Shown: one piece after another, positions 46,050 to 55,920 of the stretch
How positions within the stretch are numbered: position 1 is the first letter of the stretch
How the letters are laid out: every line of letters begins with the position of its first letter
NCBI GenBank assembly: GCA_903825395.1
Contig: CAIKAF010000020.1
Coordinates: 95,634 to 159,633, forward strand
Length of the DNA stretch: 64,000 nt
Direction of reading: 5' to 3'
DNA from: an uncultured Flavobacteriales bacterium
GTDB lineage: Bacteria > Bacteroidota > Bacteroidia > CAIKAF01
Made by a program: the position numbers and the translations under genes
The notes under the pieces: generated by a model
What the model saw: the letters and a program-made list of their open reading frames with translations, nothing else
Database searches by the model: none
What the model was told of the DNA's origin: nothing

Positions 46050-46997
46050 ATGATGCAGTCCTCAAACCCCGGAGAGTACATTTCCCGTTACCGACAGGCC
46101 TTGATTGGTCTTGAGGACAAATGGGAGGTTCATTGGGCCCTAGCACTGGCTTTGCTGTCCGAGTCGAAGGAATGGATTTTTCTAGGAACAGGGAAAAGCG
46201 GCTACATTGCTCGGAAATTGGCAGCAACGGCTCGCTCATTGGGTAAAAGGGCCGTTTTTATGTTGCCTTCAGAAGCCTTTCATGGTGATTTGGGGTATTT
46301 TTCGCCGGGCTGCTTGGCCATATTTATTTCAAAAAGTGGCAACAGCGAAGAGCAAATTAAACTTTCCAACTGGTTGAAGATGCATCAAATATCTTCCCTT
46401 GGATTGCTCGGGAATCCCCAAGGCATATTGGCCAATGCCATGACAGTGAATCTAGATTGCTCGGTAAGTGCTGAAGCCGATTCCTTGAATTTAGCGCCTT
46501 CCTGCAGCACTGTAGTGGCAATGGTTGCAGGTGAATCCTTAATGTTTGCCTGGGCGGATGCCACCGGCTTTAGCTACTCCAATTTTTCTGGGTTTCATCC
46601 AGCGGGGCAATTGGGGAAAAACTGGAGCCTGCGGGTAGAGCAGGTGATGCATCCCTTGGAATCTGTAGCGCGAATCAATCCAGAGCAAAGCATGCGCGAG
46701 GTGCTGATTGCTATGACAGAAAAACCTCTAGGCTTGGCCTGCGTTGAGATTCAGGGGAAATTGCTGGGAATTATTACTGAAGGCGACATTCGGCGTGCAT
46801 TGGTGAATGGGACTTCCGTAGAAACCTGTTTGGCAAAATCCTTGATGAATCCAAATCCAACAACATGTTTACCTTCTAATTTCCTAGGAGAAGCCATACA
46901 TTTAATGGAATCGGGAGTTCAAAAACGCTCCGCCTTGCCCGTTGTAGATGCCAATCAAGCCCTAGTGGGCGTAATTCGAATTCACGATGCCTATTGA
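46050..46997 (+). CDS. kdsD: Arabinose-5-phosphate isomerase KdsD (KpsF/GutQ family)
   Basis: 315 aa from ATG 46050 (46053 also possible); the longer frame begins with a TTG before the promoter box. The SIS domain shows FLGTGKSGYIARKLAATA, FHGDLGYFS and ISKSGNSEEQI. Two CBS domains follow (VEQVMHPLESVARINP and SLMNPNPTTCLPSNF). It isomerises ribulose-5-P to arabinose-5-P, the first step toward Kdo for LPS. It overlaps kdsA by 11 bp, which fits that pathway. Confidence 0.94.
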   Translation: MMQSSNPGEYISRYRQALIGLEDKWEVHWALALALLSESKEWIFLGTGKSGYIARKLAATARSLGKRAVFMLPSEAFHGDLGYFSPGCLAIFISKSGNSEEQIKLSNWLKMHQISSLGLLGNPQGILANAMTVNLDCSVSAEADSLNLAPSCSTVVAMVAGESLMFAWADATGFSYSNFSGFHPAGQLGKNWSLRVEQVMHPLESVARINPEQSMREVLIAMTEKPLGLACVEIQGKLLGIITEGDIRRALVNGTSVETCLAKSLMNPNPTTCLPSNFLGEAIHLMESGVQKRSALPVVDANQALVGVIRIHDAY

Positions 46998-47796
46998 ATC
47001 TGATTTTTTTAGTTCAAGCCGCCCATTTCTTATTTCTGGACCTTGCGTGGCTGAGTCCTTGGATTTGTGTTTAGAAGTTGCTGAACAAATGAAGGCGGCC
47101 TGTCAAGCGCGTTCCATGCCCTACATATTCAAGGCCTCTTTTGATAAAGCCAACCGCACTTCGCTGGGCAGCCGGCGTGGGCATGGAATGGAAAAGGGAT
47201 TGGAGATTCTGTGGGAGGTTAAGCAGCGGTTGGGACTGAAGGTCCTTACGGATGTACATGAAAGTTGGCAGCTTCCTCACCTTGAAGAAGTGGTAGACGT
47301 AATTCAAATTCCCGCTTTTTTGTGTCGGCAAACGGATTTATTGGTGGCCGCTAGTCAAACAAAATGCAGTTTGAATATTAAGAAAGGACAGTTTTTGTCT
47401 CCCGATGACATGAAGTTTGTGGTGGAAAAGACGGGGCGGACAGATCGGTCTTGTTGGTTGACCGAACGGGGTAGCACATTTGGGTATAGAGACCTGGTAG
47501 TGGATTTCAGAGGCATTGAAAAAATGAAGCCTTGGGGCCCTGTGGTGTTTGATGCTACGCATTCTGTTCAATCGCCCGGTGGATTGAATGGGGTGAGCGG
47601 GGGAGAGCGAAAAATGGCTGTAGTTCTAGCTAAGGCTGCATCTGCGCTGGGCGTTGATGGATTCTTTATGGAAACGCATCCGAATCCTGATTCCGCGTGG
47701 AGTGATGCGGCGAACACCTTGGCATTGGCAAGCATGCCAGCCATTTTAGATGTGATTTTAGAGGTGTATTCCCGAACCGATTTTCCTGAAATGTAG
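46987..47796 (+). CDS. kdsA: 3-deoxy-8-phosphooctulonate synthase KdsA
   Basis: 269 aa. FLISGPCVAES, FKASFDKANRTSLGSRRG, VLTDVHESWQ, IPAFLCRQTDLLVAA and TERGSTFGYRDLVVDFR are family signatures. The N-terminal Cys (ISGPCVAES) is the ligand seen in metal-dependent KDO8P synthases, in contrast to the Asn of E. coli. It condenses arabinose-5-P with phosphoenolpyruvate in Kdo synthesis. Cotranscribed with kdsD. Confidence 0.95.
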   Translation: MPIESDFFSSSRPFLISGPCVAESLDLCLEVAEQMKAACQARSMPYIFKASFDKANRTSLGSRRGHGMEKGLEILWEVKQRLGLKVLTDVHESWQLPHLEEVVDVIQIPAFLCRQTDLLVAASQTKCSLNIKKGQFLSPDDMKFVVEKTGRTDRSCWLTERGSTFGYRDLVVDFRGIEKMKPWGPVVFDATHSVQSPGGLNGVSGGERKMAVVLAKAASALGVDGFFMETHPNPDSAWSDAANTLALASMPAILDVILEVYSRTDFPEM

Positions 47797-47891
47797 AGCG
47801 AGCTCATAGAAGAGAAATGGTGTAAGTTTTGAATGCCTCGGAATAATTTCAGTCAAAAATACAAGATAGGAATTTAATAAAAATTATATTT

Positions 47892-48033
47892 GGGCGGCGA
47901 ACGGGCTTTCAGGGCCAGTCTGCACTGGCAGCCCTGCGGTCCAGCGGGTTTGCGTGGGCTCCCAAGGTCGCCTCCGCACCGCGCGGTCCGCTGGGCTGCC
48001 AATTGCAGAGCTAGCTCCTTCAATCCCTGCCGC
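47892..48033 (+). repeat. Hairpin repeat element, copy F
   Basis: 95 bp after the kdsA stop, in its sense, with the PKD gene downstream on the same strand. The core GGGCTCCCAAGGTCGCC (near 47956-47972) and the flank AATGCCTCA match copy D closely. The outer arms are GCGGC/GCCGC. The inner arms GGCAGCCCTGCGGTCC and GGTCCGCTGGGCTGCC pair with two mismatches. Confidence 0.87.
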
Positions 48034-48292
48034 AATGCCTCAAAAATTAACCCAACCTGCAGCTGTTTTTTTGCCTTTTAGTTCGACTGAACAGTAGAAT
48101 TTGATATTAAATTGTTTTTATTCCGTTTTCTTTTTTATTTATCAGAAAATGGTGTTTAATGCTCATTAATGCTTTTGTTAAAGTGCGTAAGGTTGCTATT
48201 CAATTTTGGTTTTAAGGCTGTGTTTTTATATTAAAAATGAAGAGCATGCAGCATAAAGTATGTAATTTGAATCTAAACATTGAATAATTTGA
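48034..48292 (+). other. AT-rich upstream region of the PKD gene
   Basis: No open frame and no stable stem seen. It is rich in T and A runs (for example near 48100-48140) and leads into the promoter box at 48293; a possible -33 TTTG is at 48266-48269. It may be a control region, but no operator is identifiable. Confidence 0.4.
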
Positions 48293-48300
48293 TAAATTTG
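48293..48300 (+). promoter_or_regulatory. -7 promoter box TAAATTTG for the first PKD gene
   Basis: Exact TAnnTTTG match with TTTG at 48266-48269 (23-bp spacing). The start codon is 21 bp further on. Confidence 0.5.
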
Positions 48301-48321
48301 CAAGGAAGTGAATGTTCGCCT

Positions 48322-50937
48322 ATGATGAAAAGGTACTTTTTAACCGGTTTATTTGGATTGTCAATAATCTCCGTTTTTGGCCAACAATTGTGCAATATTA
48401 CTGCCTCAGCAAATTTTAATCCTATTTGCCAAGGTTCAAATGTGATAATAACAGCAAATGGGATGTTGCAGAGTGGTGGAGGTTATAATTTTAATTTTAA
48501 TACTGGTACATTGCCTACAGGCTGGACTACCTCAGGAACGACATCTTTCACTTCACCATGCGGCCCTAGTCCAAGTGGAACTCCCTATTATTGGGCATCA
48601 AGTTCCGGAAATGCAACTCCAGAAATTCAAACTGCTACTTTAAATGTAACAGGAGGTGGAACCATTGATTTTAGTTTTATTTACAGTCAGCAAGGCGGGG
48701 TAACACCTTGCGAGGGTCCTGATTTAGCCAGAGAGGGCGTGTCACTTCAATACTCAATCAACAACGGTGTTTCATGGGTTGATATAACCTATTTTTCTCC
48801 TGCGGGATTTCAGTTGCCTAGCAATCCTGGTTCTACCAACGGGGTAGCCAATGGCCCAACCCCATATACGGTTTGGAATACGGTGAGTATTCCGATTCCC
48901 CCTGCGGCTCAAACTGCAAGTACAAGATTCCGTTGGATTCAATTCTTTTCTTCTGGAACCTGCTGCGATAATTGGGGTTTAGAAGACATCACCATCAATG
49001 GAGGTTCAACTGGAAATTATTCATGGTCAACTGGCCTAACTGGATCCAATGCCACCTCAGATACTCTGTTCTCGGTTCAAAATGATACCTGCATTGTTGT
49101 CACAATAAGTGATTCAACCGGTTTTGGATGTTCCGATACTGTTTGTATTCAAGTGATTGATTTATCTAATTCTGTTTCGATAACCCCCGGATGTTCCGGC
49201 CAAATGACCTTTGCAGATACCAGTGGCTTCACCTTTACGAATTACTTTTGGAATTTTGGAAATGGAAGTACTTCAACGCAAGCCAATCCTACCCACACTT
49301 ATGCCAATTACGGCAATTATACCGGTTCATTGGTTATTACTGCACCCATGGGTTGTCAGGATAGTGTTCAATTTCCTGTAACGGTTTTGGATGTAGATCC
49401 TATTGCCAATTTTATTTTGCCAACAGATTGTGGTTTGATGAATCAGTTTTTAGATAATTCAACAACGCCCAGTGGTCCAAGTCAAATTGTGGGATGGTCT
49501 TGGAATTTTGGCAATGGATCAACTTCCTCTGCACAAAATCCCATTCATACTTATGCTCAACCGGGTCAGTGGCAGGTAAGTTTGACAGTGACTGCGGCCA
49601 ACGGATGCACGGATACCTACACTAGCCCATTTACCAACTGGGCTTTTCCTGTGGCTCAGTTTCTTTCTCCAACCACTTGTGCAGAGAGTCCTGTTCTATT
49701 TTCCGATCAATCTACCGTTCCATTTTCTCAAATTGTGAATTGGGAATGGGATTTTGGGCTGATTGGGGCTCAAGTTACCGGAAATCCAACCCCATCCCTC
49801 ATTTACCCAACGGAAGGCTCCTATTCGGTGACCTTGGTGGTAACAACGGCAGATGGTTGTACCGACACGCTAACTCAAATGTTGACGATTTTGCCTTTGC
49901 CAGTGGTTGATTTTACAGTGAATTCACCATGCAAAGGTTTCAACAGTCAATTTGTTAATTCCAGTAGTATTTCACAGGGCAGTATTGCTAGCTATCAATG
50001 GGATTTTGGTTCTGGTATCCCAACTCAAAATGCAGTAAATCCTGTATTGTTGATTCCAAATGCCGGAAATTGGCCGATTGTTTTAACCGCCACCAGTACC
50101 GCTGGCTGTGTGGATTCGGTTGTAAAATTGGCTACAGTTTGGCCAAAACCCAATTTAGCCTGGGATGCCAGTCCTTTATCTGGTTGTTACCCTGTAGTGC
50201 CTTTCTTTGATAATCAATCTACCATTGATGTTGGATCGGTGGTGCAATGGGTATGGAACTTTGGAGATGGAGGAACCTCTACGCAGGCCTCCCCGAGTCA
50301 CTCGTACCCCAACGCTGCAGGTTCATATTCAGTGACCTTGTATGCGGTTTCGGATAAAGGGTGCGATACATCATTGACGCTAAGCAATTACATTACTGTA
50401 CGGCCACAACCCACGGCTGCTTTTGATTGGACTCCCGATAAACCAACGGTGAACAATCCTCTAGTGCAATTTAGGAACCGGTCTGACATGGGCGAAAATT
50501 ATGAATGGGATTTTGGCAATGGAATGACTTCTACCGATGAGAACCCCAGGATTTACTATGCAACAGATACCAACTCATATCCTGTTCGTTTGGTTACCTT
50601 CAATCAATGGGGTTGTGCCGATACGGTATGGAGATGGGTTAAGGTTATACCTGAATTCAATGTATATGTTCCCAATGCCTTTACTCCTGATGGAGATGGA
50701 TTGAATGAATTTTTTACCATTAGCGGAACGGCGATTGTAGAAGCGGACTTAGAAATTTTTGATCGTTGGGGAGCGTCTTTATATTGGGGAGAAAACTTGG
50801 CTCCTTTAACTAAAGGCTGGGATGGTAATTTTAATGGAGGTCCTGTGCCTCAAGGAACCTATGCATACCGCTTGGTAATTCGAGACGTCTTTAATTTGGT
50901 TCATGAATATCATGGGCATATTAACCTAATTCGTTAA
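48322..50937 (+). CDS. Large secreted PKD-repeat protein with T9SS type B sorting domain
   Basis: 871 aa from ATG 48322 (an earlier TTG precedes the promoter box). A signal peptide covers about 1-22 (FLTGLFGLSIISVFGQ). A reelin-like jelly-roll domain spans about 30-230 (SGNATPEIQTATLNV, CCDNWGLEDITI). Six PKD-type repeats follow with WNFGNG or WDFG cores. The C-terminus is the gliding-motility-associated T9SS type B signal: VYVPNAFTPDGDGLNEFF, FDRWGASLYW, YAYRLVIRDV. It should be exported by the type IX system and act at the cell surface, probably in adhesion, but the ligand is unknown. A close relative follows 79 bp later. Confidence 0.9.
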   Translation: MMKRYFLTGLFGLSIISVFGQQLCNITASANFNPICQGSNVIITANGMLQSGGGYNFNFNTGTLPTGWTTSGTTSFTSPCGPSPSGTPYYWASSSGNATPEIQTATLNVTGGGTIDFSFIYSQQGGVTPCEGPDLAREGVSLQYSINNGVSWVDITYFSPAGFQLPSNPGSTNGVANGPTPYTVWNTVSIPIPPAAQTASTRFRWIQFFSSGTCCDNWGLEDITINGGSTGNYSWSTGLTGSNATSDTLFSVQNDTCIVVTISDSTGFGCSDTVCIQVIDLSNSVSITPGCSGQMTFADTSGFTFTNYFWNFGNGSTSTQANPTHTYANYGNYTGSLVITAPMGCQDSVQFPVTVLDVDPIANFILPTDCGLMNQFLDNSTTPSGPSQIVGWSWNFGNGSTSSAQNPIHTYAQPGQWQVSLTVTAANGCTDTYTSPFTNWAFPVAQFLSPTTCAESPVLFSDQSTVPFSQIVNWEWDFGLIGAQVTGNPTPSLIYPTEGSYSVTLVVTTADGCTDTLTQMLTILPLPVVDFTVNSPCKGFNSQFVNSSSISQGSIASYQWDFGSGIPTQNAVNPVLLIPNAGNWPIVLTATSTAGCVDSVVKLATVWPKPNLAWDASPLSGCYPVVPFFDNQSTIDVGSVVQWVWNFGDGGTSTQASPSHSYPNAAGSYSVTLYAVSDKGCDTSLTLSNYITVRPQPTAAFDWTPDKPTVNNPLVQFRNRSDMGENYEWDFGNGMTSTDENPRIYYATDTNSYPVRLVTFNQWGCADTVWRWVKVIPEFNVYVPNAFTPDGDGLNEFFTISGTAIVEADLEIFDRWGASLYWGENLAPLTKGWDGNFNGGPVPQGTYAYRLVIRDVFNLVHEYHGHINLIR

Positions 50938-51016
50938 GCTTGATTTTATGGAATTTATCCCTAATCCTGCAACTTTTTTTAAAATTAAAGGTCTAATCCT
51001 TAGAAACTGCCATTTT

Positions 51017-54000
51017 ATGGATTTAAGATTACTTCGGCCTTTAAGCATTAAATCAGCACTATTTGTTTTATTGCTAACTCCTTTGGCTATGTACAGTCAG
51101 CCTGGTGGAGGCTGTCCAAATGCTGATTTTTCCATGAACGGTTTTCAAAACTGGGTGGGTGGCATCGGAAACTGCTGTCCCATTGTGATTACCAATCCGA
51201 ATACCATTCAAAATGGTCGTCATACTATTATGACTCCTGGCTTAGATCCTGTCATTAATGCCTTAACCCGGACTCCACCCGGAATACCTCAATCGGCTCG
51301 TTTGGGCAACAGTCAGGTTGGCGCTCAAGCGGAAAGTTTAACCTATTCGTTTACGGTTTCTCAACAAAATGCGTTATTTATTTACAGGTACGCGGTGGTA
51401 TTGGAAGATCCTGGTCACCCGCCTATTGCTCAGCCCCGTTTTGAAATGCAGGTTAAAAACCAAAACGGCGGAATTATTCCTTGTACATTTTATCAGGTTG
51501 CTGCGGGCAACAACGTCCCTGGATTCGTAAACCAAGGTGGGGTTCGATGGAGGAACTGGACCACAACTGGGGTAAATCTGTTGAATTATGTGGGTCAAGT
51601 GGTTACAATTGAAGCTAGAACTGGTGACTGCGACTATTCCGGTCACTATGGATATGCTTATTTGGCAGCCGAATGCCGTCCACTTCAAATTGATATAACC
51701 TATTGTGTAGGAGATACAGTGGCTACACTGGTAGCTCCTCCTGGTTTTGTGGGTTATCAGTGGTCCAATGGAGCTACAACTCAGCAAATTTCAATTGTGA
51801 ATCCAACGTGGGGACAAAACGTGTATCAAGTTACGTTGACTTCTGCTACCGGATGTACTGCTCAGCTTTCTGCCAACATCAACCCGGTTTTGCCCACCGC
51901 TCATTTTTGGACTTCCAATTTGTGCAATGGAACGCTACAGTTTAACGACTCTACAGTTATTCCAGGTGTACAGCCTGCGGTTTGGAATTGGGATTTTGGA
52001 GATGGTAGTCCGAATTCCTCACAGCAAAACCCAATTCACCAATACGCAAATCCGGGCCAATATAATGTAACCCTTATTTCGTCGGCCCAGGTAGGTTGCG
52101 AAGATACAGTGGTTTTGCCTGTGGTGGTGCCCCCTATTTTAACTCCAGATTTTGTGGCTGATTCTGCCTGCGGCATGGTTCGGGTATTTACAGATTCTTC
52201 GTCCATTTCTCAGCCTGGAAGTTTGGTATCTTGGAGTTGGGCTTTTGGTGATGGAACATTTGATACCCTTCAAAATCCTTCACATACCTATTCCTCACCT
52301 GGAACGTATAATGTAACGCTTGTGGTTACCGATAACAGTGGTTGTTCTGATACGGTTGTAAGCCCGGTGACGATGAATTCAATACCCAATGCCAGTTTTA
52401 CATTTAACAATGTATGCCATGGTCAGGTAACTCCTTTTGTGAATACATCCACCATTTTGGGAGGTGGTTTGATGACGCACTCTTGGAATTTCGGAGATGG
52501 CAACACATCGGTACAAGGAAGCCCTTGGCATACCTATGCCAATCCAGGAACGTATACGGTTCAGCTCATTGTTACTGGGCCTGGTGGTTGCAAAGACACT
52601 GCCATTCAGTCTGTTACTGTAAATCCTAGGCCGGTAGCTTCGTTTACCATGCCACCGCCTTGTGGTCTCACGGGACAAATTACAAATACCACAAACATTG
52701 CACCTCCTGGAACAGTAACAGGATATCAATGGGTCTTAGGCAATGGTCAAACTTCTACTTCGGCCAACCCTAATTTCAATTACACAAACCCCGGGAACTA
52801 CACAATTACATTAACGGCTACTTCCAATAGTGGTTGTACAGGTTCGGTCACCCAACAGGTTACGCGGTATGCCATTCCTGTGGCCTCATTTACTGCGCCT
52901 CAAACTTGTCATGGTAATACAGTGCCCTTTACCAATACTTCTACCATTCAAGGCAATGGACAAATGACGTACAATTGGAATCTGGGAAATGGTCAGACTT
53001 CAACTCAATTGAATCCTTCCATGAACTATGTGAATCCGGGTCAGTATTCTGTTACTTTGATTGCAACGGGACCTGGAGGTTGTGCTGATACAGCAACCCA
53101 GGTGGTGAATGTACCTCCAACGCCGGTGGCTGATTTTGTTCTTCCTCCTTCTTGCGGACTTTCGGGAAGCATCGGAAGTTCATCTATTATAGCCCCTCCT
53201 GGCTTTATTACTTCTTATTCTTGGAATTTTGGCAATGGTCAGACCGCCAGTACTGCCAACGCCAACTATTCGTATGCTTCCCCTGGGGTTTATAATGTAC
53301 AGTTGATAGTTACCTCCAATCAAGGCTGTAAAGACACTATTATAAAGCCATTTACAGTTTGGTCTATTCCTACTGCAGCCTTTACCGGACCACAAACCTG
53401 TCATGGAAATCCTGTGCCATTCCAAGACAATTCCACCATTGTTAATTCAACCATTACAAATTGGAATTGGAATTATGGCAACGGCCAAAGCAGTACTCAG
53501 CAAAACCCCAGCTACAGTTATCCCACGCACGGGGTGTACAACGTTACGTTAATTGTAACTGGGCAGGGTGGTTGTACTGATACCATTACCCAAAGCGTGA
53601 ACGTTCCTCCAACTCCGGTGGCCAATTTTGCTTTGCCCGATTCGTGCGGCTTGTTGAATGCCTTTGCCGACCAATCTACGATTGCCAATCCAGGTACGAT
53701 TGTAAGCTGGGCTTGGAACTTTGGGAATGGTCAAACCTCCAATCAGCAAAATCCATCGCATCAATACACAGTGCCAGGCCCCTACAACATTTCATTGATT
53801 GTAGTTTCAAATGAGGGATGTTCCGATACGTTGGTGAAGCCATTCGTAACCTGGTCAATACCTCAGGCGGCATTTTCTGTGCCTCAAACTTGTTTTGGTT
53901 CTTTTGCCCCCTTCACAGACCAATCGACCATTCCAAACTCAAGCATAGCCAGTTGGAATTGGAATTTTGGTAATGGTCAAACTTCAACACAACAAAATCC

Positions 54001-55642
54001 TCAGCATTTTTATGGAACCCATGGAACCTACACTGTAACCTTAGTTGTTGCTGGGGTTGGTGGTTGTACCGACACGGTTTCTCAAAGTTTGTTGATTACC
54101 CCTAAGCCAGTTGCCAATTTTGCGCTTCCACCTTCCTGTGGTATGATTGCTCCTTTTACCAATCAGTCAACAATTCCAAGTCCTGGTATTATTCAGAACT
54201 GGAGCTGGAATTTTGGAAATGGACAAACGAGTTCTCAAACTTCTCCAACCTATACCTATCCTGGAAATGGCACGTATAATGTTACTTTAATTGTAACGAG
54301 TGACCAAGGGTGTTTGGATACGGTTACGATACCATATACCAATTACCATTGGCCGCAAGCGGCAATTTCAGTCCCGAACGTTTGCCATGGTGTTCCCACC
54401 ATTTTTACCGATCAGTCAACAGTAACCAATGGAACCGTAGCCCAATGGTTTTGGGATTATGGCAATGGAGCTACCGGCAATCAAGGTGTAACAAATCACA
54501 CCTATCAAAACCCGGGCACTTATCCGGTTCAGTTGATTGTTATCTCGGCCAACGGTTGCGCAGATACGGCGTATGGCAATACCACAGTGCATCCATTGCC
54601 TCAACCTAACTTCAGTGCACCAAGCGAATGCAGTCGGGAAACGGTGACATTTACAAACTCCTCAATCATTCAAGGGGGAAGCATTACCAGCTACATTTGG
54701 GATTTTGCAACTCCAACCTTGCCGAATTCCTTCGTTGCCAACCCAACTGCCGTATTCCCTGCCGATGGTACATACTTGGTTACCTTGGTGGCTACCAGCA
54801 ATCAAGGCTGCATCGATAGCATTACCAAACCGGTTTCCATTTATCCCAGACCCCGGGTTGACTTTACGCCATTCCCCTTTGAGGGCTGTGCTCCCTTATT
54901 TGTCAATTTTACCAACAATACCACAATTCCGGGAACCAATACAGTGACCAGTTACCTTTGGGATTTCGGAAATGGACAAACTGCCAGCATGGCAAACCCG
55001 ACCCAGTATTATATGACTCCGGGTAATTATACGGTTTCATTGTATGCCAATTCCGATAAGAATTGCGATACCACGGTGACCTTTACTGATACCATCAAGG
55101 TGTATGCCTTACCCGATGCAGAATTTGCCTTTACTCCTGAAAATCCTACCATCGTTCAGCGTAATTTAGAGTTCACCAACTTAAGCTTAGGAAATCCTAC
55201 TCAATTCTATTGGGAAATGGGTGAGGGAAGTACCTATACTTCTCAGCATGTGTCTCATGTTTATCCAGCTGATACTGGTACCTATGTAGTTTACCTTTGG
55301 ATTGCTACCGACAAGGGCTGTTCTGACTCTATTTACCATACGGTACGGATCAATTCAGATTTTACAGTGTACATACCCAACTCATTTACGCCCAACAACG
55401 ACGGCACCAACGACGAATTTATGGTGCATGGTAGAGGCATTGTTGAAGCTGAAATGTGGGTGTTCAATCGCTGGGGAGAAGAGGTGGCCTACCTGAAAAA
55501 TCTAGAGCCCATGAAGAAGGGTTGGAATGGTCAATATTTGAATGGCCCGGCGAAACAGGACATTTACGTCTACAAGATCATTGTTCGAGATTTTTATGGT
55601 GAATACCATGAATTTAGAGGCAATGTCAATTTGTTGAGATAA
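51017..55642 (+). CDS. Giant secreted PKD-repeat protein with T9SS type B sorting domain
   Basis: 1541 aa from ATG 51017, where the signal peptide begins (SIKSALFVLLLTPLAMYSQ); the frame opens earlier at 50948. The N-terminal domain (about 30-250) has paired Cys and a TGDCDYSGHYGYAYLAAEC end. It is followed by 14 PKD-like repeats with cores such as WNWDFGDG and SWNFGNGQTS. The sorting signal is VYIPNSFTPNNDGTNDEF, FNRWGEEVAY and YVYKIIVRDFYG. Repeats 4-11 alternate between a CGL/CGM and a TCHG/TCFG type, giving a two-module unit. It is likely a long surface adhesin or gliding-related filament; this is inference. Confidence 0.9.
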   Translation: MDLRLLRPLSIKSALFVLLLTPLAMYSQPGGGCPNADFSMNGFQNWVGGIGNCCPIVITNPNTIQNGRHTIMTPGLDPVINALTRTPPGIPQSARLGNSQVGAQAESLTYSFTVSQQNALFIYRYAVVLEDPGHPPIAQPRFEMQVKNQNGGIIPCTFYQVAAGNNVPGFVNQGGVRWRNWTTTGVNLLNYVGQVVTIEARTGDCDYSGHYGYAYLAAECRPLQIDITYCVGDTVATLVAPPGFVGYQWSNGATTQQISIVNPTWGQNVYQVTLTSATGCTAQLSANINPVLPTAHFWTSNLCNGTLQFNDSTVIPGVQPAVWNWDFGDGSPNSSQQNPIHQYANPGQYNVTLISSAQVGCEDTVVLPVVVPPILTPDFVADSACGMVRVFTDSSSISQPGSLVSWSWAFGDGTFDTLQNPSHTYSSPGTYNVTLVVTDNSGCSDTVVSPVTMNSIPNASFTFNNVCHGQVTPFVNTSTILGGGLMTHSWNFGDGNTSVQGSPWHTYANPGTYTVQLIVTGPGGCKDTAIQSVTVNPRPVASFTMPPPCGLTGQITNTTNIAPPGTVTGYQWVLGNGQTSTSANPNFNYTNPGNYTITLTATSNSGCTGSVTQQVTRYAIPVASFTAPQTCHGNTVPFTNTSTIQGNGQMTYNWNLGNGQTSTQLNPSMNYVNPGQYSVTLIATGPGGCADTATQVVNVPPTPVADFVLPPSCGLSGSIGSSSIIAPPGFITSYSWNFGNGQTASTANANYSYASPGVYNVQLIVTSNQGCKDTIIKPFTVWSIPTAAFTGPQTCHGNPVPFQDNSTIVNSTITNWNWNYGNGQSSTQQNPSYSYPTHGVYNVTLIVTGQGGCTDTITQSVNVPPTPVANFALPDSCGLLNAFADQSTIANPGTIVSWAWNFGNGQTSNQQNPSHQYTVPGPYNISLIVVSNEGCSDTLVKPFVTWSIPQAAFSVPQTCFGSFAPFTDQSTIPNSSIASWNWNFGNGQTSTQQNPQHFYGTHGTYTVTLVVAGVGGCTDTVSQSLLITPKPVANFALPPSCGMIAPFTNQSTIPSPGIIQNWSWNFGNGQTSSQTSPTYTYPGNGTYNVTLIVTSDQGCLDTVTIPYTNYHWPQAAISVPNVCHGVPTIFTDQSTVTNGTVAQWFWDYGNGATGNQGVTNHTYQNPGTYPVQLIVISANGCADTAYGNTTVHPLPQPNFSAPSECSRETVTFTNSSIIQGGSITSYIWDFATPTLPNSFVANPTAVFPADGTYLVTLVATSNQGCIDSITKPVSIYPRPRVDFTPFPFEGCAPLFVNFTNNTTIPGTNTVTSYLWDFGNGQTASMANPTQYYMTPGNYTVSLYANSDKNCDTTVTFTDTIKVYALPDAEFAFTPENPTIVQRNLEFTNLSLGNPTQFYWEMGEGSTYTSQHVSHVYPADTGTYVVYLWIATDKGCSDSIYHTVRINSDFTVYIPNSFTPNNDGTNDEFMVHGRGIVEAEMWVFNRWGEEVAYLKNLEPMKKGWNGQYLNGPAKQDIYVYKIIVRDFYGEYHEFRGNVNLLR
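52901..54375 (+). repeat. Tandem ~492-bp coding repeat (pairs of PKD modules)
   Basis: The segment CAAACTTGTCATGG and its variants recur at 52901, 53393, 53885 and about 54376, a spacing of 491-492 bp or 164 codons. Each unit encodes two PKD modules of alternating type. Divergence between units is moderate, so this is an old expansion. Confidence 0.75.
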
Positions 55643-55650
55643 TGGGTTTT

Positions 55651-55802
55651 GGGCGGCCCGGCCCGGATAGAGCTAGGTAGCCCACAACTGCATCGTGCCG
55701 CAGCCCCACGGTTTTGGGAGCGAGCTTGTGAGCTACCCAAAACCGTTAGGGCTGCGAGCACGGGCAGGAGGACTACCTGCGATAGCCGGATTAGCCGCCA
55801 CC
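55651..55802 (+). repeat. Long hairpin element of a second class, copy G
   Basis: 8 bp after the giant PKD gene stop. Nested arms pair along the whole length: GGCGGC/GCCGCC at the ends, AGGTAG (55675-55680)/CTACCT (55773-55778), GCAGCCC (55700-55706)/GGGCTGC (55749-55755) and ACGGTTTTGGG (55708-55718)/CCCAAAACCGT (55736-55746). It shares only the terminal arms with copies A-F and H, lacking their core. Confidence 0.82.
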
Positions 55803-55920
55803 TAAAAAATATTCTGAAATGAATCCCTTCCGCGGTGAAAGGATTTATCCAATTCGCTTAATTCGTGCGAAATTAAACCGTTCGAGCGGAGCTATTGGTA
55901 GCCAGTAAATTGGATTATGG

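Noticed and set aside
47890..48081. Frame across element F
   Set aside because: Same spurious repeat translation (GLPRSPPHRA-type).
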